This document shows, one piece after another, positions 25,632 to 34,725 of a DNA stretch of 50,804 bases. The stretch is from Actinomycetes bacterium. Lineage in GTDB: Bacteria > Actinomycetota > Actinomycetes > Actinomycetales > Microbacteriaceae. The DNA is taken from NCBI GenBank assembly GCA_029777095.1, contig JAKOTS010000101.1, forward strand, positions 1-50,804, given 5' to 3'. The position numbers and the translations under genes were made by a program. Each line of letters opens with the position of its first letter. The stretch's first letter is position 1. A model generated the notes under the pieces. It did no database searches, was not told the origin of the DNA, and saw only the letters and a program-made list of their open reading frames with translations.

Positions 25632-28600
25632 GTGATCGAAATCGCGCGTGACGCACCCATCGAGCAGCGCAGCCTTGCGCTCGACGACTCGCAACAAGCG
25701 GTGCTTGCCCTGCCCGTCGAGGCCGGGGGCGTGGTGTTTGGGGCACCGGGGACAGGCAAGACCACGACGCTGGTAGAACGCGTCGCGTGGCTGCTCGAAA
25801 CGGGCGCGGTCACACCAGACGAGGTGATGGTTGTCACACCCTCGCGTGCAACGGCAACCGTGCTTCGCGACCGGCTGGCCGTGCGCATCGCGATCGCCAG
25901 CAACGGCGCGCTTGCCCGCTCGCTCGGCTCGTTGGCGTTTCAAATCGTGCGCGGCCGCGACGTGCACCGCGGCTCACAGCCTCCGAAGCTGCTTACTGCG
26001 GGCGAACAAGATTCGATCATCGCCGACCTCCTTGAGGGGCAACAACTCGATGTCGAAGAAGGTGGGGCCGACCCCTGGGGTGCGGCGGTGCCCCCCGCGG
26101 CACGCCGCGTGCCGGCCTTTCGTGGCGAGTTGCGCGCATTCATGGCGGAGTGCCGCGAGCGCGGGCTTGCGGGTGCGCAATTGCGCGAGCTCGGGAACAC
26201 CCACGGTGTTGCGGCGTGGAGGGCGGCCGGCACATTCATGGAAGACTATGACCGCGTGCGCGATCAACTGCGCGCCGGCCACTATGACGCAAGCGAGTTG
26301 GTGCGGGAGGCTGCTGCGATTGTTCGTGACGCGGCGGCGAGCGGTGAGACAGGCGTGCTTGGGGCGATCGCCGCGCTCCGGGTGGTGCTTGTTGACGACG
26401 CGCAAGAGCTGACGCTGGCGGGGGTGCAGTTGCTCACGGCGCTGAGCCGCCGAGGGATGTCGGTGCTGGCATTTGGCGACCCGGATGTGGGTGCCGGTGC
26501 CTACCAGGGTGCGTCGCCCGACTATCTCGATCGACTCGGGCGTGCCGTTGGTGTCGAGCGCCGGGTGCTTGGGTACGCGCACCGTGGCAACGGCGAGCTG
26601 CGGGCGCTCGTGCGTACCGTCTCGGAGCGCATCGGTGTGACCGGCACCTTCCACCACCGGCTCGCGGCCCCCGCACGGATTGGCGTGCCCGGTGCGGTCG
26701 AGGTGCACGCCCCCGCCACGACGACGCGTGAGGCCGACATCATCGCGCGCCGCCTCCGTGAACGGCACCTCCTCGACGGTGTGCCGTGGAGTCAGATGGC
26801 GGTCATCGCCCACGATAAGCGCCAAGTCGCGGGGCTCGAGCGCGCGCTCGCTTCGCGTGAGGTGCCGACCGGAACGTTGGGGGTCGCGCGGCTGTTGCGT
26901 GAAGACGACGCGGTGAGCGGCATCCTGAACTACATCCGTGCCGGGCTTGCCGAAGAGCCCGTCGACGCAGAAACGATCACGGCGCTGCTGCTCGGCCCGC
27001 TGGGCGGGATGGACCCGGTGACGATGCGCCGGCTTCGTGCGGCGCTGCGGCGCGAAGAGCTTGTCGCGGGTGGTGACCGGCCGGCGGCTGAGCTCTTGCG
27101 CGTGGCGTTCGCCGAGCGGGCGGGGCTTGTCGCGATCGACACGCCAGAAGGCAGGCGTGCGGCGCGGCTGGCCGATGGGCTTCGGCAGGTGCACCGCGTT
27201 GCGGCCGAGGGCGGCACCGTGCATGAACTGCTGTGGGAGGCCTGGTCGGCCAGCAAGGTCGGGCCACAATGGCGGCGCCAGGCGGCCGCGGGTGGTGTGA
27301 GTGGAGAAGAAGCGAACCAACGACTCGACGCGTTGGTCGCGCTCTTCGCAGCCGCAAAACTGCATGTCGAAAGGCAGTCGTTCGACCCACCGGCCGCGTT
27401 TATCACGCGGGTGCTTGACTCCGATGTGCCCGATGACACGCTGGCGCCGGCAGCCATCGCCGAGCGGGTCACCGTGATGACCCCGGCGACCGCGCTCGGC
27501 ACGCAGTTCGACACGGTCGTGGTCGCCGGCCTGCAAGACGGGGTCTGGCCAAACCTCAAAGCGCGCGGCACGCTGTTCGAGACTGACGCACTTGCCGAAG
27601 CGCTCCGCGATGGTGGCGAGGCCGCGGGCGACGCCCCGGCCGAGGCGGCGCATGATCGGCGCGCGGTCATGCACGACGAGCTTCGGCTGCTCACCCGAGC
27701 GATCTCGCGGGCGGACTCGCGTCTGATCGTGACGGCGGTCGACGGCGAGGATGCGACGCCGAGCGTGTTCGTTGGCCTTCTCACCGGTGGCGGATCTGGA
27801 GCCCAGGTTGTGCGCGACGATGCGGCGGAGCATCCGCTCACCCTTCGGGGTGTCGTCGCGCAGCTGCGACGCTCGCTGACGTCGCCCGCACGCCGGGCCG
27901 GCGAGGGGGAGGCCGAGGGGGCCGAGTCGGCGGATGCCACCGTCGATTGGCTTGCACAGCTTGCCGGTGAGGGCATCGCGGGGGCCGACCCGCAATCCTG
28001 GTACGGCGTCCGTCCGGCAACCGACACCGCGCCGCTTCGCGACCTCGCGACCGAAAACGTGCCGGTGTCGCCTTCGCGCCTCGAAACCTTTCGCACCTGC
28101 GAGGTCGACTGGGCAGTGCGTGAGCTCGGCGGCGACACGCGCAATGCGTCGACCGGGGTCGGGACGCTCATTCACAGTGCGATGGAACTCACGCCAGGCG
28201 GCGATCCCGAAGCGATGTGGGCGGTGGTGGAAGACCGCTGGGACGAGCTCGAGTTTGATGCGGCGTGGCTCTCGCGGCGTTCGAAGATCACTGCCCGACG
28301 GATGATCGAGCGGTTGGACGGTTACCTTCGAAAGTTCGTCGCCGCCGGGGGCACGTTGCTCGGCAGCGAACGCGAGTTTCGGTTTGAGATTCCGCTGGTT
28401 GATGTTGATGGTGATGTCGAGCCCGGCCAGCAGTCGGCGGACGAGGGCAGCGGACAGGGCGGGGCGCGTGCCGGACACGCCGTCGTGCACGGGTTCATAG
28501 ATCGGGTTGAACGCCTTGCCGATGGCACGGTGATGATTGTCGACCTGAAGACCGGCAAGAACGAGAGCCGCACTAATGCTGGGGTGGCCGAGAATTTGCA

Positions 28601-28901
28601 GCTGGCGGGCTATCAACTGGCCTATCTGAGTGCCGCGATTGACGGCACCGAAGACACGACACTGGGAGGCGCGCAATTGCTGCTCGTTCACAACAGCACG
28701 GCCGCCAGCAACAGTGTTGCAACGCCCGCGCAGGATCCACTCGATGCAGAAAGCGCCGAAGGCTTCACGAGTCTCTTCGGTGAGCTGGCCCGAGGCATGG
28801 CGCGGAGCGAATTTGTCGCGAGGGTGGAGGAACACTGCACAGACCCGCACAGTTTTGGTGTGTGCCTGATCCACACGGTCAAGTCTGTGAGCGCACGATG
28901 A
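25632..28901 (+). CDS. adnA: AdnA-type helicase-nuclease subunit
   Basis: A 1089-residue UvrD-like protein with a C-terminal PD-(D/E)XK nuclease, first subunit of the AdnAB complex that resects double-strand breaks in Actinobacteria. A Q motif (LALDDSQQAV) and Walker A GAPGTGKT (37-44) are intact. The Walker B segment reads VDDAQE instead of the usual DExQD. Motif III is FGDPDVGAGAYQG. The nuclease (after about residue 820) has HGFIDRVE and VDLKTGKNES. The next gene overlaps it by ATGA. Degenerate motor motifs fit the minor motor of the pair. Assignment leans on gene order as well as motifs. Confidence 0.88.
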   Translation: MIEIARDAPIEQRSLALDDSQQAVLALPVEAGGVVFGAPGTGKTTTLVERVAWLLETGAVTPDEVMVVTPSRATATVLRDRLAVRIAIASNGALARSLGSLAFQIVRGRDVHRGSQPPKLLTAGEQDSIIADLLEGQQLDVEEGGADPWGAAVPPAARRVPAFRGELRAFMAECRERGLAGAQLRELGNTHGVAAWRAAGTFMEDYDRVRDQLRAGHYDASELVREAAAIVRDAAASGETGVLGAIAALRVVLVDDAQELTLAGVQLLTALSRRGMSVLAFGDPDVGAGAYQGASPDYLDRLGRAVGVERRVLGYAHRGNGELRALVRTVSERIGVTGTFHHRLAAPARIGVPGAVEVHAPATTTREADIIARRLRERHLLDGVPWSQMAVIAHDKRQVAGLERALASREVPTGTLGVARLLREDDAVSGILNYIRAGLAEEPVDAETITALLLGPLGGMDPVTMRRLRAALRREELVAGGDRPAAELLRVAFAERAGLVAIDTPEGRRAARLADGLRQVHRVAAEGGTVHELLWEAWSASKVGPQWRRQAAAGGVSGEEANQRLDALVALFAAAKLHVERQSFDPPAAFITRVLDSDVPDDTLAPAAIAERVTVMTPATALGTQFDTVVVAGLQDGVWPNLKARGTLFETDALAEALRDGGEAAGDAPAEAAHDRRAVMHDELRLLTRAISRADSRLIVTAVDGEDATPSVFVGLLTGGGSGAQVVRDDAAEHPLTLRGVVAQLRRSLTSPARRAGEGEAEGAESADATVDWLAQLAGEGIAGADPQSWYGVRPATDTAPLRDLATENVPVSPSRLETFRTCEVDWAVRELGGDTRNASTGVGTLIHSAMELTPGGDPEAMWAVVEDRWDELEFDAAWLSRRSKITARRMIERLDGYLRKFVAAGGTLLGSEREFRFEIPLVDVDGDVEPGQQSADEGSGQGGARAGHAVVHGFIDRVERLADGTVMIVDLKTGKNESRTNAGVAENLQLAGYQLAYLSAAIDGTEDTTLGGAQLLLVHNSTAASNSVATPAQDPLDAESAEGFTSLFGELARGMARSEFVARVEEHCTDPHSFGVCLIHTVKSVSAR

Positions 28902-31900
28902 CGGCAGTACAGTCGCCGCAGGCAGCCGCGCAGCGGGCAGGCGATGCGCCAAAATGGCCGGCGATCGAGCTCGCCGCGTTTGTGGGGTTGCCGCGCCCGA
29001 GCGATGAACAGGTGCGCATCATCGAGGCGGGCCTCGACCCAGTGCTGGTGGTTGCGGGCGCGGGCAGCGGCAAGACCGAGACGATGGCCAATCGCGTGGT
29101 CTGGCTCCTTGCAAACGAGGCGGTGGCGCCGCAGGAGGTGCTCGGCCTGACCTTTACCCGCAAGGCAGCGGGGGAGTTGTCGCGCCGAGTGATGCAGCGC
29201 ATCGCCGATTTTCGTACAGCAAGCGGTGGTTCCGGGCTCGACCTGCTCGATCGCCCCACAGTGTCGACGTACAACTCGTTCGCCGATCAGATTGCGAGGG
29301 AGAACGCCGTGCTCCTGGGGCGTGACCCAGACTCTGCCGTGCTCTCAGAGGCCGCGGCATGGCAACTGGCGCGCCGCGTCGTGCTTGCCTCAAACGACGA
29401 ACGTTTGGTGGGGCTGGAGCGCGCGCTCTCATCAATTGTTTCGGCCGTGCTCGGCATCGCTCGAGCGGCGGCAGATAATCTCGCCGATCTCAGCGATGTC
29501 GCCCGAATCGCCGAAGAGTTTCAGCGCATCACCGAGCTGCCAAGCGAGGTCAAACAGACGAGCTTCGCAGAGGTCGTCAAGACGGCCGCCGCCGTGGCGC
29601 CGCTCGGGCTGTTGGCTGACCTCGCCCACCGCTACGACGAAGAGAAGCGCCGTCGCGGGGTCATCGATTTTGCCGATCAGGTTGCTGATGCCGTGCGGGT
29701 CGTCGAAGGCTTTCCACGCGTGCGCGATGCGATCCGGGCGCGGTACAGGGCCGTGCTGCTCGACGAGTACCAAGATACGTCGGTCGTGCAGACACGGCTG
29801 CTCAGCGCGCTCTTCGGTGGGATGGGTGTGATGGCGGTTGGCGACCCGCACCAGGCGATCTACGGGTGGCGAGGCGCAAGCGCCTCGAACCTTGAAGGAT
29901 TTCACACCGATTTCGGGGGCATCCGAAGTGGCATTGCGACCCCGCGAAGCGGTGAGACGAGTCCGCGACGCGGTGATCGGCTGACGTTGACGCTCTCAAC
30001 GAGTTGGCGCAACGATGAGCAGATCCTCGAGGTTGCCAACACGCTGCTGGCACCGCTGAACGCGGCGACGGCCGTGCCGCTGCCCGAGTTGCGCCCGCGG
30101 CCGGGCGCAGGCCGAGGCAAGGTCGAGGTGGCCTTTGCCGAAGACACCGCGCGGGAGGCGGCGCACGTCGCCGGGTGGATGCGCGATCAGCTTGGGCTTA
30201 CGGGAGATGGTGATTCTTCTGCGGCCAACGCGAAGACCGCGGCGATCCTGTTTCGAACCAAGCGCACGATGGCCGAATTTGCCGACGCACTCTCGGACGC
30301 AGGCGTGCCGCACCGTGTGCTTGGTCTCGGCGGGTTGCTGACAATGCCCGAAATCGTTGATGTTGTGTGCGCACTCCGTGTGATTCACGACCCCGATGCC
30401 GGTTCGGCGCTCATTCGGCTCCTCGTGGGCCCGCGCTGGCGCATCGGGCTGCGCGATATGCGCGCGCTCCGCGACATCGCCAAGCGGCTCGCGGCGACAG
30501 GCCCGACCTTGCAGATGCCCGATGCGGCATTGCAAGCGAAGCTGCGCGCGTCTGCTGGCAATGACGAAGGGTTCAGTCTGATCGACGCGCTCGACTTCGT
30601 CTCGAGCAAAGCGTCTGATCACGGCTGGCTCGTCGGGCTGAGCCCAGAAGCGCGGGTGCGGCTGGCTGATGCAGGCGACACCTTTGCACGGCTCCGACGC
30701 GGGTCGGCCCTGCCCATAGCCGACCTGATCGGCCAGATCGAACGCGAGCTTCTGCTCGACATCGAGCTCGGCGCGAATGAAGCAAGCGGGGTTCGCGCGG
30801 GTGCAGCGACCGCGCAACTGCGCGCATTTGTTGACGAGGTGACAGCGTTTCTCGCTGCGGACGAAATGGGCACGTTGGCGAGCCTGCTGGGCTGGCTCGA
30901 TCATGTGGCCGCCAGCGACGAGCTGCAATCGCAACGCTCTGACGAGCCCGACGAAGGCACGGTGCAGCTCCTGACCGTGCACGCCGCCAAGGGGCTGGAA
31001 TGGGACGCCGTGGCGGTGGTGCGGCTCGTCGAAGACGAGTTTCCGACCAAACCGTCGGGAAGCGGCTGGTTGTCGTTCGGTGAACTGCCATACGAACTGC
31101 GCGGCGACGCGCGGGTGCTTCCGGTGTTTCCGTGGCGCACTGCCAACACCCAGCAAGATATTCGCCGCGAGCTCCCGGTGTTTGATGGCGCAAACAAGGA
31201 GCGCGGTTACGCAGAAGAGAGCCGGCTCGCCTACGTTGCTGTGACGCGGCCGAAGGCGGCGCTCTTGCTGACCGGCTCAAGCTGGGGAGGCCAGAAGAAA
31301 CCGCGCACGCCGAGCCGTTACCTGGTCGCGCTCGAGAAGACGCTCCCCGACATGGTGTTGCCCGATGCGAGCACCGAGCTTGAACCGCCGGAGGGTGCGG
31401 CGAAGCGCACGGCCGCATGGCCACACGATCCGCTTGCCGGACGGGGGAGTGCGGTTCGTGGCGCGGCGCGTGCCGTAGCCGAGCGCATGCGCGCGTCGAC
31501 GGTGCCGGGGGCGGAGCAGGCGAAGCGGCCACTGCGCCAGGACATCGCGCTCTTGCTCGTAGAACGCAACGCGCATGAGGGCGCTGCGGTCGTGCCGCCA
31601 GCGCGGGTACCGGCATCCCGCTTCAAAGATTTTGTCACGGACCCGAGCGCGGTGATGGCCGAGATCGCGCGGCCCATGCCCGAGCGCCCGTTCCGGCAGA
31701 CCCGGCTCGGCACGCTGTTCCACTCCTGGGTCGAGCGCCGTTCAGGCCTCGTTGGCGCGGCCGCGTCACTCGACGCAACCCTGTGGGAGAGCGACGACGA
31801 TCACGAGGAAGACTCCGGCGTGGGGGCCAACGACCTCGAAGACCTCGGGCGACTCCGCGAGATTTTCGAGGCCTCCGAGTGGGCGGGGCTGCAACCGCTC

Positions 31901-32269
31901 GAGGTTGAAACCGAGATCAACTTTGTGCTGGGTGCCGACATTGGTGACTCGACCGGGCACATCGTGATCTGCAAGATTGACGCGGCGTATCGGCGCGAAG
32001 ATCACGGTGGGCGCATAGAAATCGTCGATTGGAAGACGGGAGTTGCGCCAAAATCCGCGCGCGACATCGCCGACAGGATGCTGCAGCTCGCCCTCTACCG
32101 GCTCGCCTATCACAAGGCTCGGGGCATTCCACTGGAAGACATCGACGTCGTGCTGTACTACGTGGCCGACGACCTGGTGCTGCGGAGCACCGAGGTTGTC
32201 ACCGAGGCGTCGCTCGTGGCGCAGTGGCGGCAAGCACTAGCGGCAGCGAGCGAGTTCTCGCGTTCCTAG
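28898..32269 (+). CDS. adnB: AdnB-type helicase-nuclease subunit
   Basis: A 1123-residue partner of AdnA with an intact SF1A motor: Walker A GAGSGKT (54-60), LTFTRKAAGEL, VLLDEYQDTS, GDPHQAIYGWRGAS, STSWRNDEQIL, LLTVHAAKGLEW and VAVTRPK. A C-terminal RecB-type nuclease has LGTLFHSWVERR, KIDAAYRRE and EIVDWKTG. It would be the lead motor for end resection. ATG overlaps the adnA stop (ATGA). The TAG stop shares bases with the TAG stop of the converging kinase gene. Confidence 0.93.
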   Translation: MTAVQSPQAAAQRAGDAPKWPAIELAAFVGLPRPSDEQVRIIEAGLDPVLVVAGAGSGKTETMANRVVWLLANEAVAPQEVLGLTFTRKAAGELSRRVMQRIADFRTASGGSGLDLLDRPTVSTYNSFADQIARENAVLLGRDPDSAVLSEAAAWQLARRVVLASNDERLVGLERALSSIVSAVLGIARAAADNLADLSDVARIAEEFQRITELPSEVKQTSFAEVVKTAAAVAPLGLLADLAHRYDEEKRRRGVIDFADQVADAVRVVEGFPRVRDAIRARYRAVLLDEYQDTSVVQTRLLSALFGGMGVMAVGDPHQAIYGWRGASASNLEGFHTDFGGIRSGIATPRSGETSPRRGDRLTLTLSTSWRNDEQILEVANTLLAPLNAATAVPLPELRPRPGAGRGKVEVAFAEDTAREAAHVAGWMRDQLGLTGDGDSSAANAKTAAILFRTKRTMAEFADALSDAGVPHRVLGLGGLLTMPEIVDVVCALRVIHDPDAGSALIRLLVGPRWRIGLRDMRALRDIAKRLAATGPTLQMPDAALQAKLRASAGNDEGFSLIDALDFVSSKASDHGWLVGLSPEARVRLADAGDTFARLRRGSALPIADLIGQIERELLLDIELGANEASGVRAGAATAQLRAFVDEVTAFLAADEMGTLASLLGWLDHVAASDELQSQRSDEPDEGTVQLLTVHAAKGLEWDAVAVVRLVEDEFPTKPSGSGWLSFGELPYELRGDARVLPVFPWRTANTQQDIRRELPVFDGANKERGYAEESRLAYVAVTRPKAALLLTGSSWGGQKKPRTPSRYLVALEKTLPDMVLPDASTELEPPEGAAKRTAAWPHDPLAGRGSAVRGAARAVAERMRASTVPGAEQAKRPLRQDIALLLVERNAHEGAAVVPPARVPASRFKDFVTDPSAVMAEIARPMPERPFRQTRLGTLFHSWVERRSGLVGAAASLDATLWESDDDHEEDSGVGANDLEDLGRLREIFEASEWAGLQPLEVETEINFVLGADIGDSTGHIVICKIDAAYRREDHGGRIEIVDWKTGVAPKSARDIADRMLQLALYRLAYHKARGIPLEDIDVVLYYVADDLVLRSTEVVTEASLVAQWRQALAAASEFSRS

Positions 32270-33729
32270 GGTTTTGCGCCCCAGCGGCGAAATGCGGCCT
32301 GGGACGCACGGTCGGCCTCGCCGGCAAACTCGTCGTCGTCCTCGGTGTCTGTGTCGCCCGCTGTGTGGGCGCCGGTACTGCCGACCGGCGTGTCTGACGC
32401 GATGACGGTTACTGGTGCCGTCGACGTATTGTCGAACTCGCTGCTGGCGGTGGGGTCGCCAAGTTCGGCACTTGCGTGGGCGCCAACCGCGGTGTCGACC
32501 CCGGGGCCCGGAGCGAGGTCTGCATCGAGTTCGATAACTCCGGTCTCACCGTCGGGGTCGTGCATGGCATGCTCGGCAGGAGCGGGGGCCGCGGCATCGG
32601 CTGCGGTGCTGCCGCCACCCTGTGACCGGAGCGCCTCGTTTGCGCGCTCGAGTTCGCTCGCCTCGAACAGCGACAGCATGTCGGGGTTGTAGGCATCGGT
32701 CTGAAACGAGGTTTCGGCTGCGCTGGTGGTCGGAAGCGGCACCCGGTTGAGGAGGTCTTCGACGGCGGCCACATCGAGGTCGGCGGGGGCAGCGGTCAGT
32801 GGCGGCTGCTGGTGGTTCAGCACCGATGCGACGAGCCCGTCGAGCAATGAAACAGCGTCTTCGACGATGTCATCGCGGTGCAACTCGTGGCCGTGGACGA
32901 GCCATTTCGCAAACTCGAGCTCGGCGTACATCCGCGCGCGGGCATGCAGATAAGAGTCAGGCGTGCGATACGCCCCGGCGGCGTAGCCCGCATAAATATC
33001 GGCAGACGCCTCGGGCGCAGACGCGACCCAGTGTAAATCGAGCGCCGGGTCGTCGACCGCGAGGCCGTGCCAGCCGAGGATGCCCGAGACCCCGGGACCG
33101 CTTTCGTGGTCTTCGATGAGGAACGATGTCGCGCCCGCGCTGCCGAGCACGACCACGTGCTCGAACGCCCAGAGCGCATCGTCTTCGGCGGCCGCGCGCC
33201 AGCGGGCCGCGAGGGCAGCGGGCAATCGCCGGGTCGCCATCGCGTGCTCAAGCAGCGTGGTCACCGCGGTGCGAGACTCTTCGGGCGTACGTGACGAGAG
33301 ACCCGCATCGCGCACGAGTGAGGTGGGCAACGAGTGGATTGCGGCGATCGCGCGGCCCATCGACGGCGCGATGCCGTCACCAGCCGGGATGTACGCGGCA
33401 TCGACCTGGTATCCGGGCAAAAAATCGACGACGAGGGCGCGGGCGTTACCAAGCCCCGCCTCGCCCAGCACCGTCGGCGCGCCGAACCCAAGTCGCGAGC
33501 GCGCTCCGACCGTGAGGGCGCGAAGAGCCAGTGTTTCAGCGGCGAGTTCACGCCCGGCGTCGGCGTCGGCGGGTGCGCGAACGGCGACTTTGGTGCCGTC
33601 GGCGAGCAGCGCGACGGCCGAATCGTAGCGACCTGCCGAGTTTTGGGTGAGGCTCCCGGCAGCAATAACCATCGCACCGGGCAGCGCCTGCGTCACCGAC
33701 GCGGCTAGAGTGAACGGTGAGCGAGTCAT
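32266..33729 (-). CDS. APH-like phosphotransferase with acidic tail
   Basis: A 487-residue protein. The first 310 residues resemble the aminoglycoside/macrolide phosphotransferase fold: a nucleotide-lobe segment DSAVALLADGTKVAVRAP, a late GILGWHGLAVDDPALDLHW in place of the usual DxxxGDPxxDL metal segment, and a C-terminal helical part. The tail (about 330-487) is acidic and disordered. No HxDxxxxN catalytic loop is clear, so resistance activity should not be assumed. ATG at 33729 is six bases after TACCCT. Its place between adnB and nudC is conserved in related bacteria. Confidence 0.75.
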   Translation of the reverse strand: MTRSPFTLAASVTQALPGAMVIAAGSLTQNSAGRYDSAVALLADGTKVAVRAPADADAGRELAAETLALRALTVGARSRLGFGAPTVLGEAGLGNARALVVDFLPGYQVDAAYIPAGDGIAPSMGRAIAAIHSLPTSLVRDAGLSSRTPEESRTAVTTLLEHAMATRRLPAALAARWRAAAEDDALWAFEHVVVLGSAGATSFLIEDHESGPGVSGILGWHGLAVDDPALDLHWVASAPEASADIYAGYAAGAYRTPDSYLHARARMYAELEFAKWLVHGHELHRDDIVEDAVSLLDGLVASVLNHQQPPLTAAPADLDVAAVEDLLNRVPLPTTSAAETSFQTDAYNPDMLSLFEASELERANEALRSQGGGSTAADAAAPAPAEHAMHDPDGETGVIELDADLAPGPGVDTAVGAHASAELGDPTASSEFDNTSTAPVTVIASDTPVGSTGAHTAGDTDTEDDDEFAGEADRASQAAFRRWGAKP

Positions 33730-33735
33730 ACCCCT

Positions 33736-33741
33736 AGGGTA
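33736..33741 (-). promoter_or_regulatory. -10 hexamer of APH-like gene
   Basis: TACCCT six bases before the ATG at 33729; leaderless start is expected. Confidence 0.45.
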
Positions 33742-33792
33742 GGTCGGCGGCACAGCTGTCCAACGTCGCCACGCCCGTGAAAGAGGTTGTCG

Positions 33793-34725
33793 ATGACCGT
33801 TGAGCAGCGCCCCGACCAGACCACGACCCATGCGCCTTTGTCGCGGGTTGTGGGTGACCGCGCCGCCGAGTTGCGCGAAGATCCTGAGCTCATGACGAAG
33901 CTCCTCGCCGATCCCGCAACACGGGTGCTCGTCGTCAACGGGGCAAGCGTCCCGCTCACCGACGCGCCGACCCCGACGCTCTCTCTTGCGTCTGTTGCAG
34001 AGACCGGGTTTGCGCCGTCTGCCTTCACCGGCTATTTGGGTCGGGATGCCGCAGGCACGCACATTCTTCTCGCGGCGGTCGGCGACCAGTCCGAGCTGAC
34101 CGGGCCGCACGCATGGGGCGAAATGCGCCTCGTCGGCGGCGAGCTTTCTGCCGAAGACGCAGATCTGGGTGTGACGGCTGTTGCGCTTGCGCGCTGGCAC
34201 CGCGTTGCGCCGTTCTGCCCGGCATGCGGGTCACCGACGGAGCTGCGCCAGGCCGGTTGGTCACGCCACTGCACCGGCTGCGCCCGCCAGCACTTTCCGC
34301 GCACAGATCCGGCTGTGATCGTTGCTATCACCGATGACGAAGACCGCCTCCTGCTCGGTCACAACGCCCTCTGGCCGAAGGGCGTCTACTCGCTCTTCGC
34401 CGGTTTTGTTGAGGCGGGCGAGTCGCTCGAAGGTGCCGTCGTGCGTGAGACGTTCGAAGAGGCAGGCGTCTCGGTCGTCGACATCAAGTACAGCGCCTCG
34501 CAGGCGTGGCCGTACCCGCAGTCGATCATGGTTGGTTTCTTTGCACGCGCGGCGAATGCGGAGGCCGCACGCGCCGATGGCGTCGAGATCCTGAGCGTGC
34601 GTTGGTTTAGCCGTGCAGACCTCGACGATGCCATTGCCGGACACGGCGACATCAGGATTCCGGCATCCGCTTCGGTTGCCCGTAGCCTCATCGACCAGTG
34701 GCACTCGGGTAACGCGCCCCTGTGA
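33793..34725 (+). CDS. nudC: NAD(H) diphosphatase (NUDIX)
   Basis: A 310-residue NUDIX enzyme that splits NADH (and may remove NAD caps from RNA). The zinc ribbon CPAC...CTGC leads into FPRTDPAVI; the NUDIX box is GFVEAGESLEGAVVRETFEE then AGV; the NADH-specific SQAWPYPQS motif follows. ATG at 33793 has AAAGAGG six bases upstream, better than TTG 33787. The stop overlaps the uvrD2 start (GTGA). The pairing with uvrD2 is the same in M. tuberculosis. Confidence 0.95.
   Translation: MTVEQRPDQTTTHAPLSRVVGDRAAELREDPELMTKLLADPATRVLVVNGASVPLTDAPTPTLSLASVAETGFAPSAFTGYLGRDAAGTHILLAAVGDQSELTGPHAWGEMRLVGGELSAEDADLGVTAVALARWHRVAPFCPACGSPTELRQAGWSRHCTGCARQHFPRTDPAVIVAITDDEDRLLLGHNALWPKGVYSLFAGFVEAGESLEGAVVRETFEEAGVSVVDIKYSASQAWPYPQSIMVGFFARAANAEAARADGVEILSVRWFSRADLDDAIAGHGDIRIPASASVARSLIDQWHSGNAPL

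Noticed and set aside
25974..28952. A 992-codon open frame antisense to adnA
   Set aside because: High-GC codon bias keeps the antisense frame open. It has no domain, no ribosome site and low-complexity Arg/His-rich sequence, while adnA has clear helicase and nuclease motifs.
32266..33729. An antibiotic resistance gene (APH family)
   Set aside because: The usual catalytic HxDxxxxN loop is not evident, the gene has a long acidic tail, and its position is conserved in non-resistant relatives as far as I recall.
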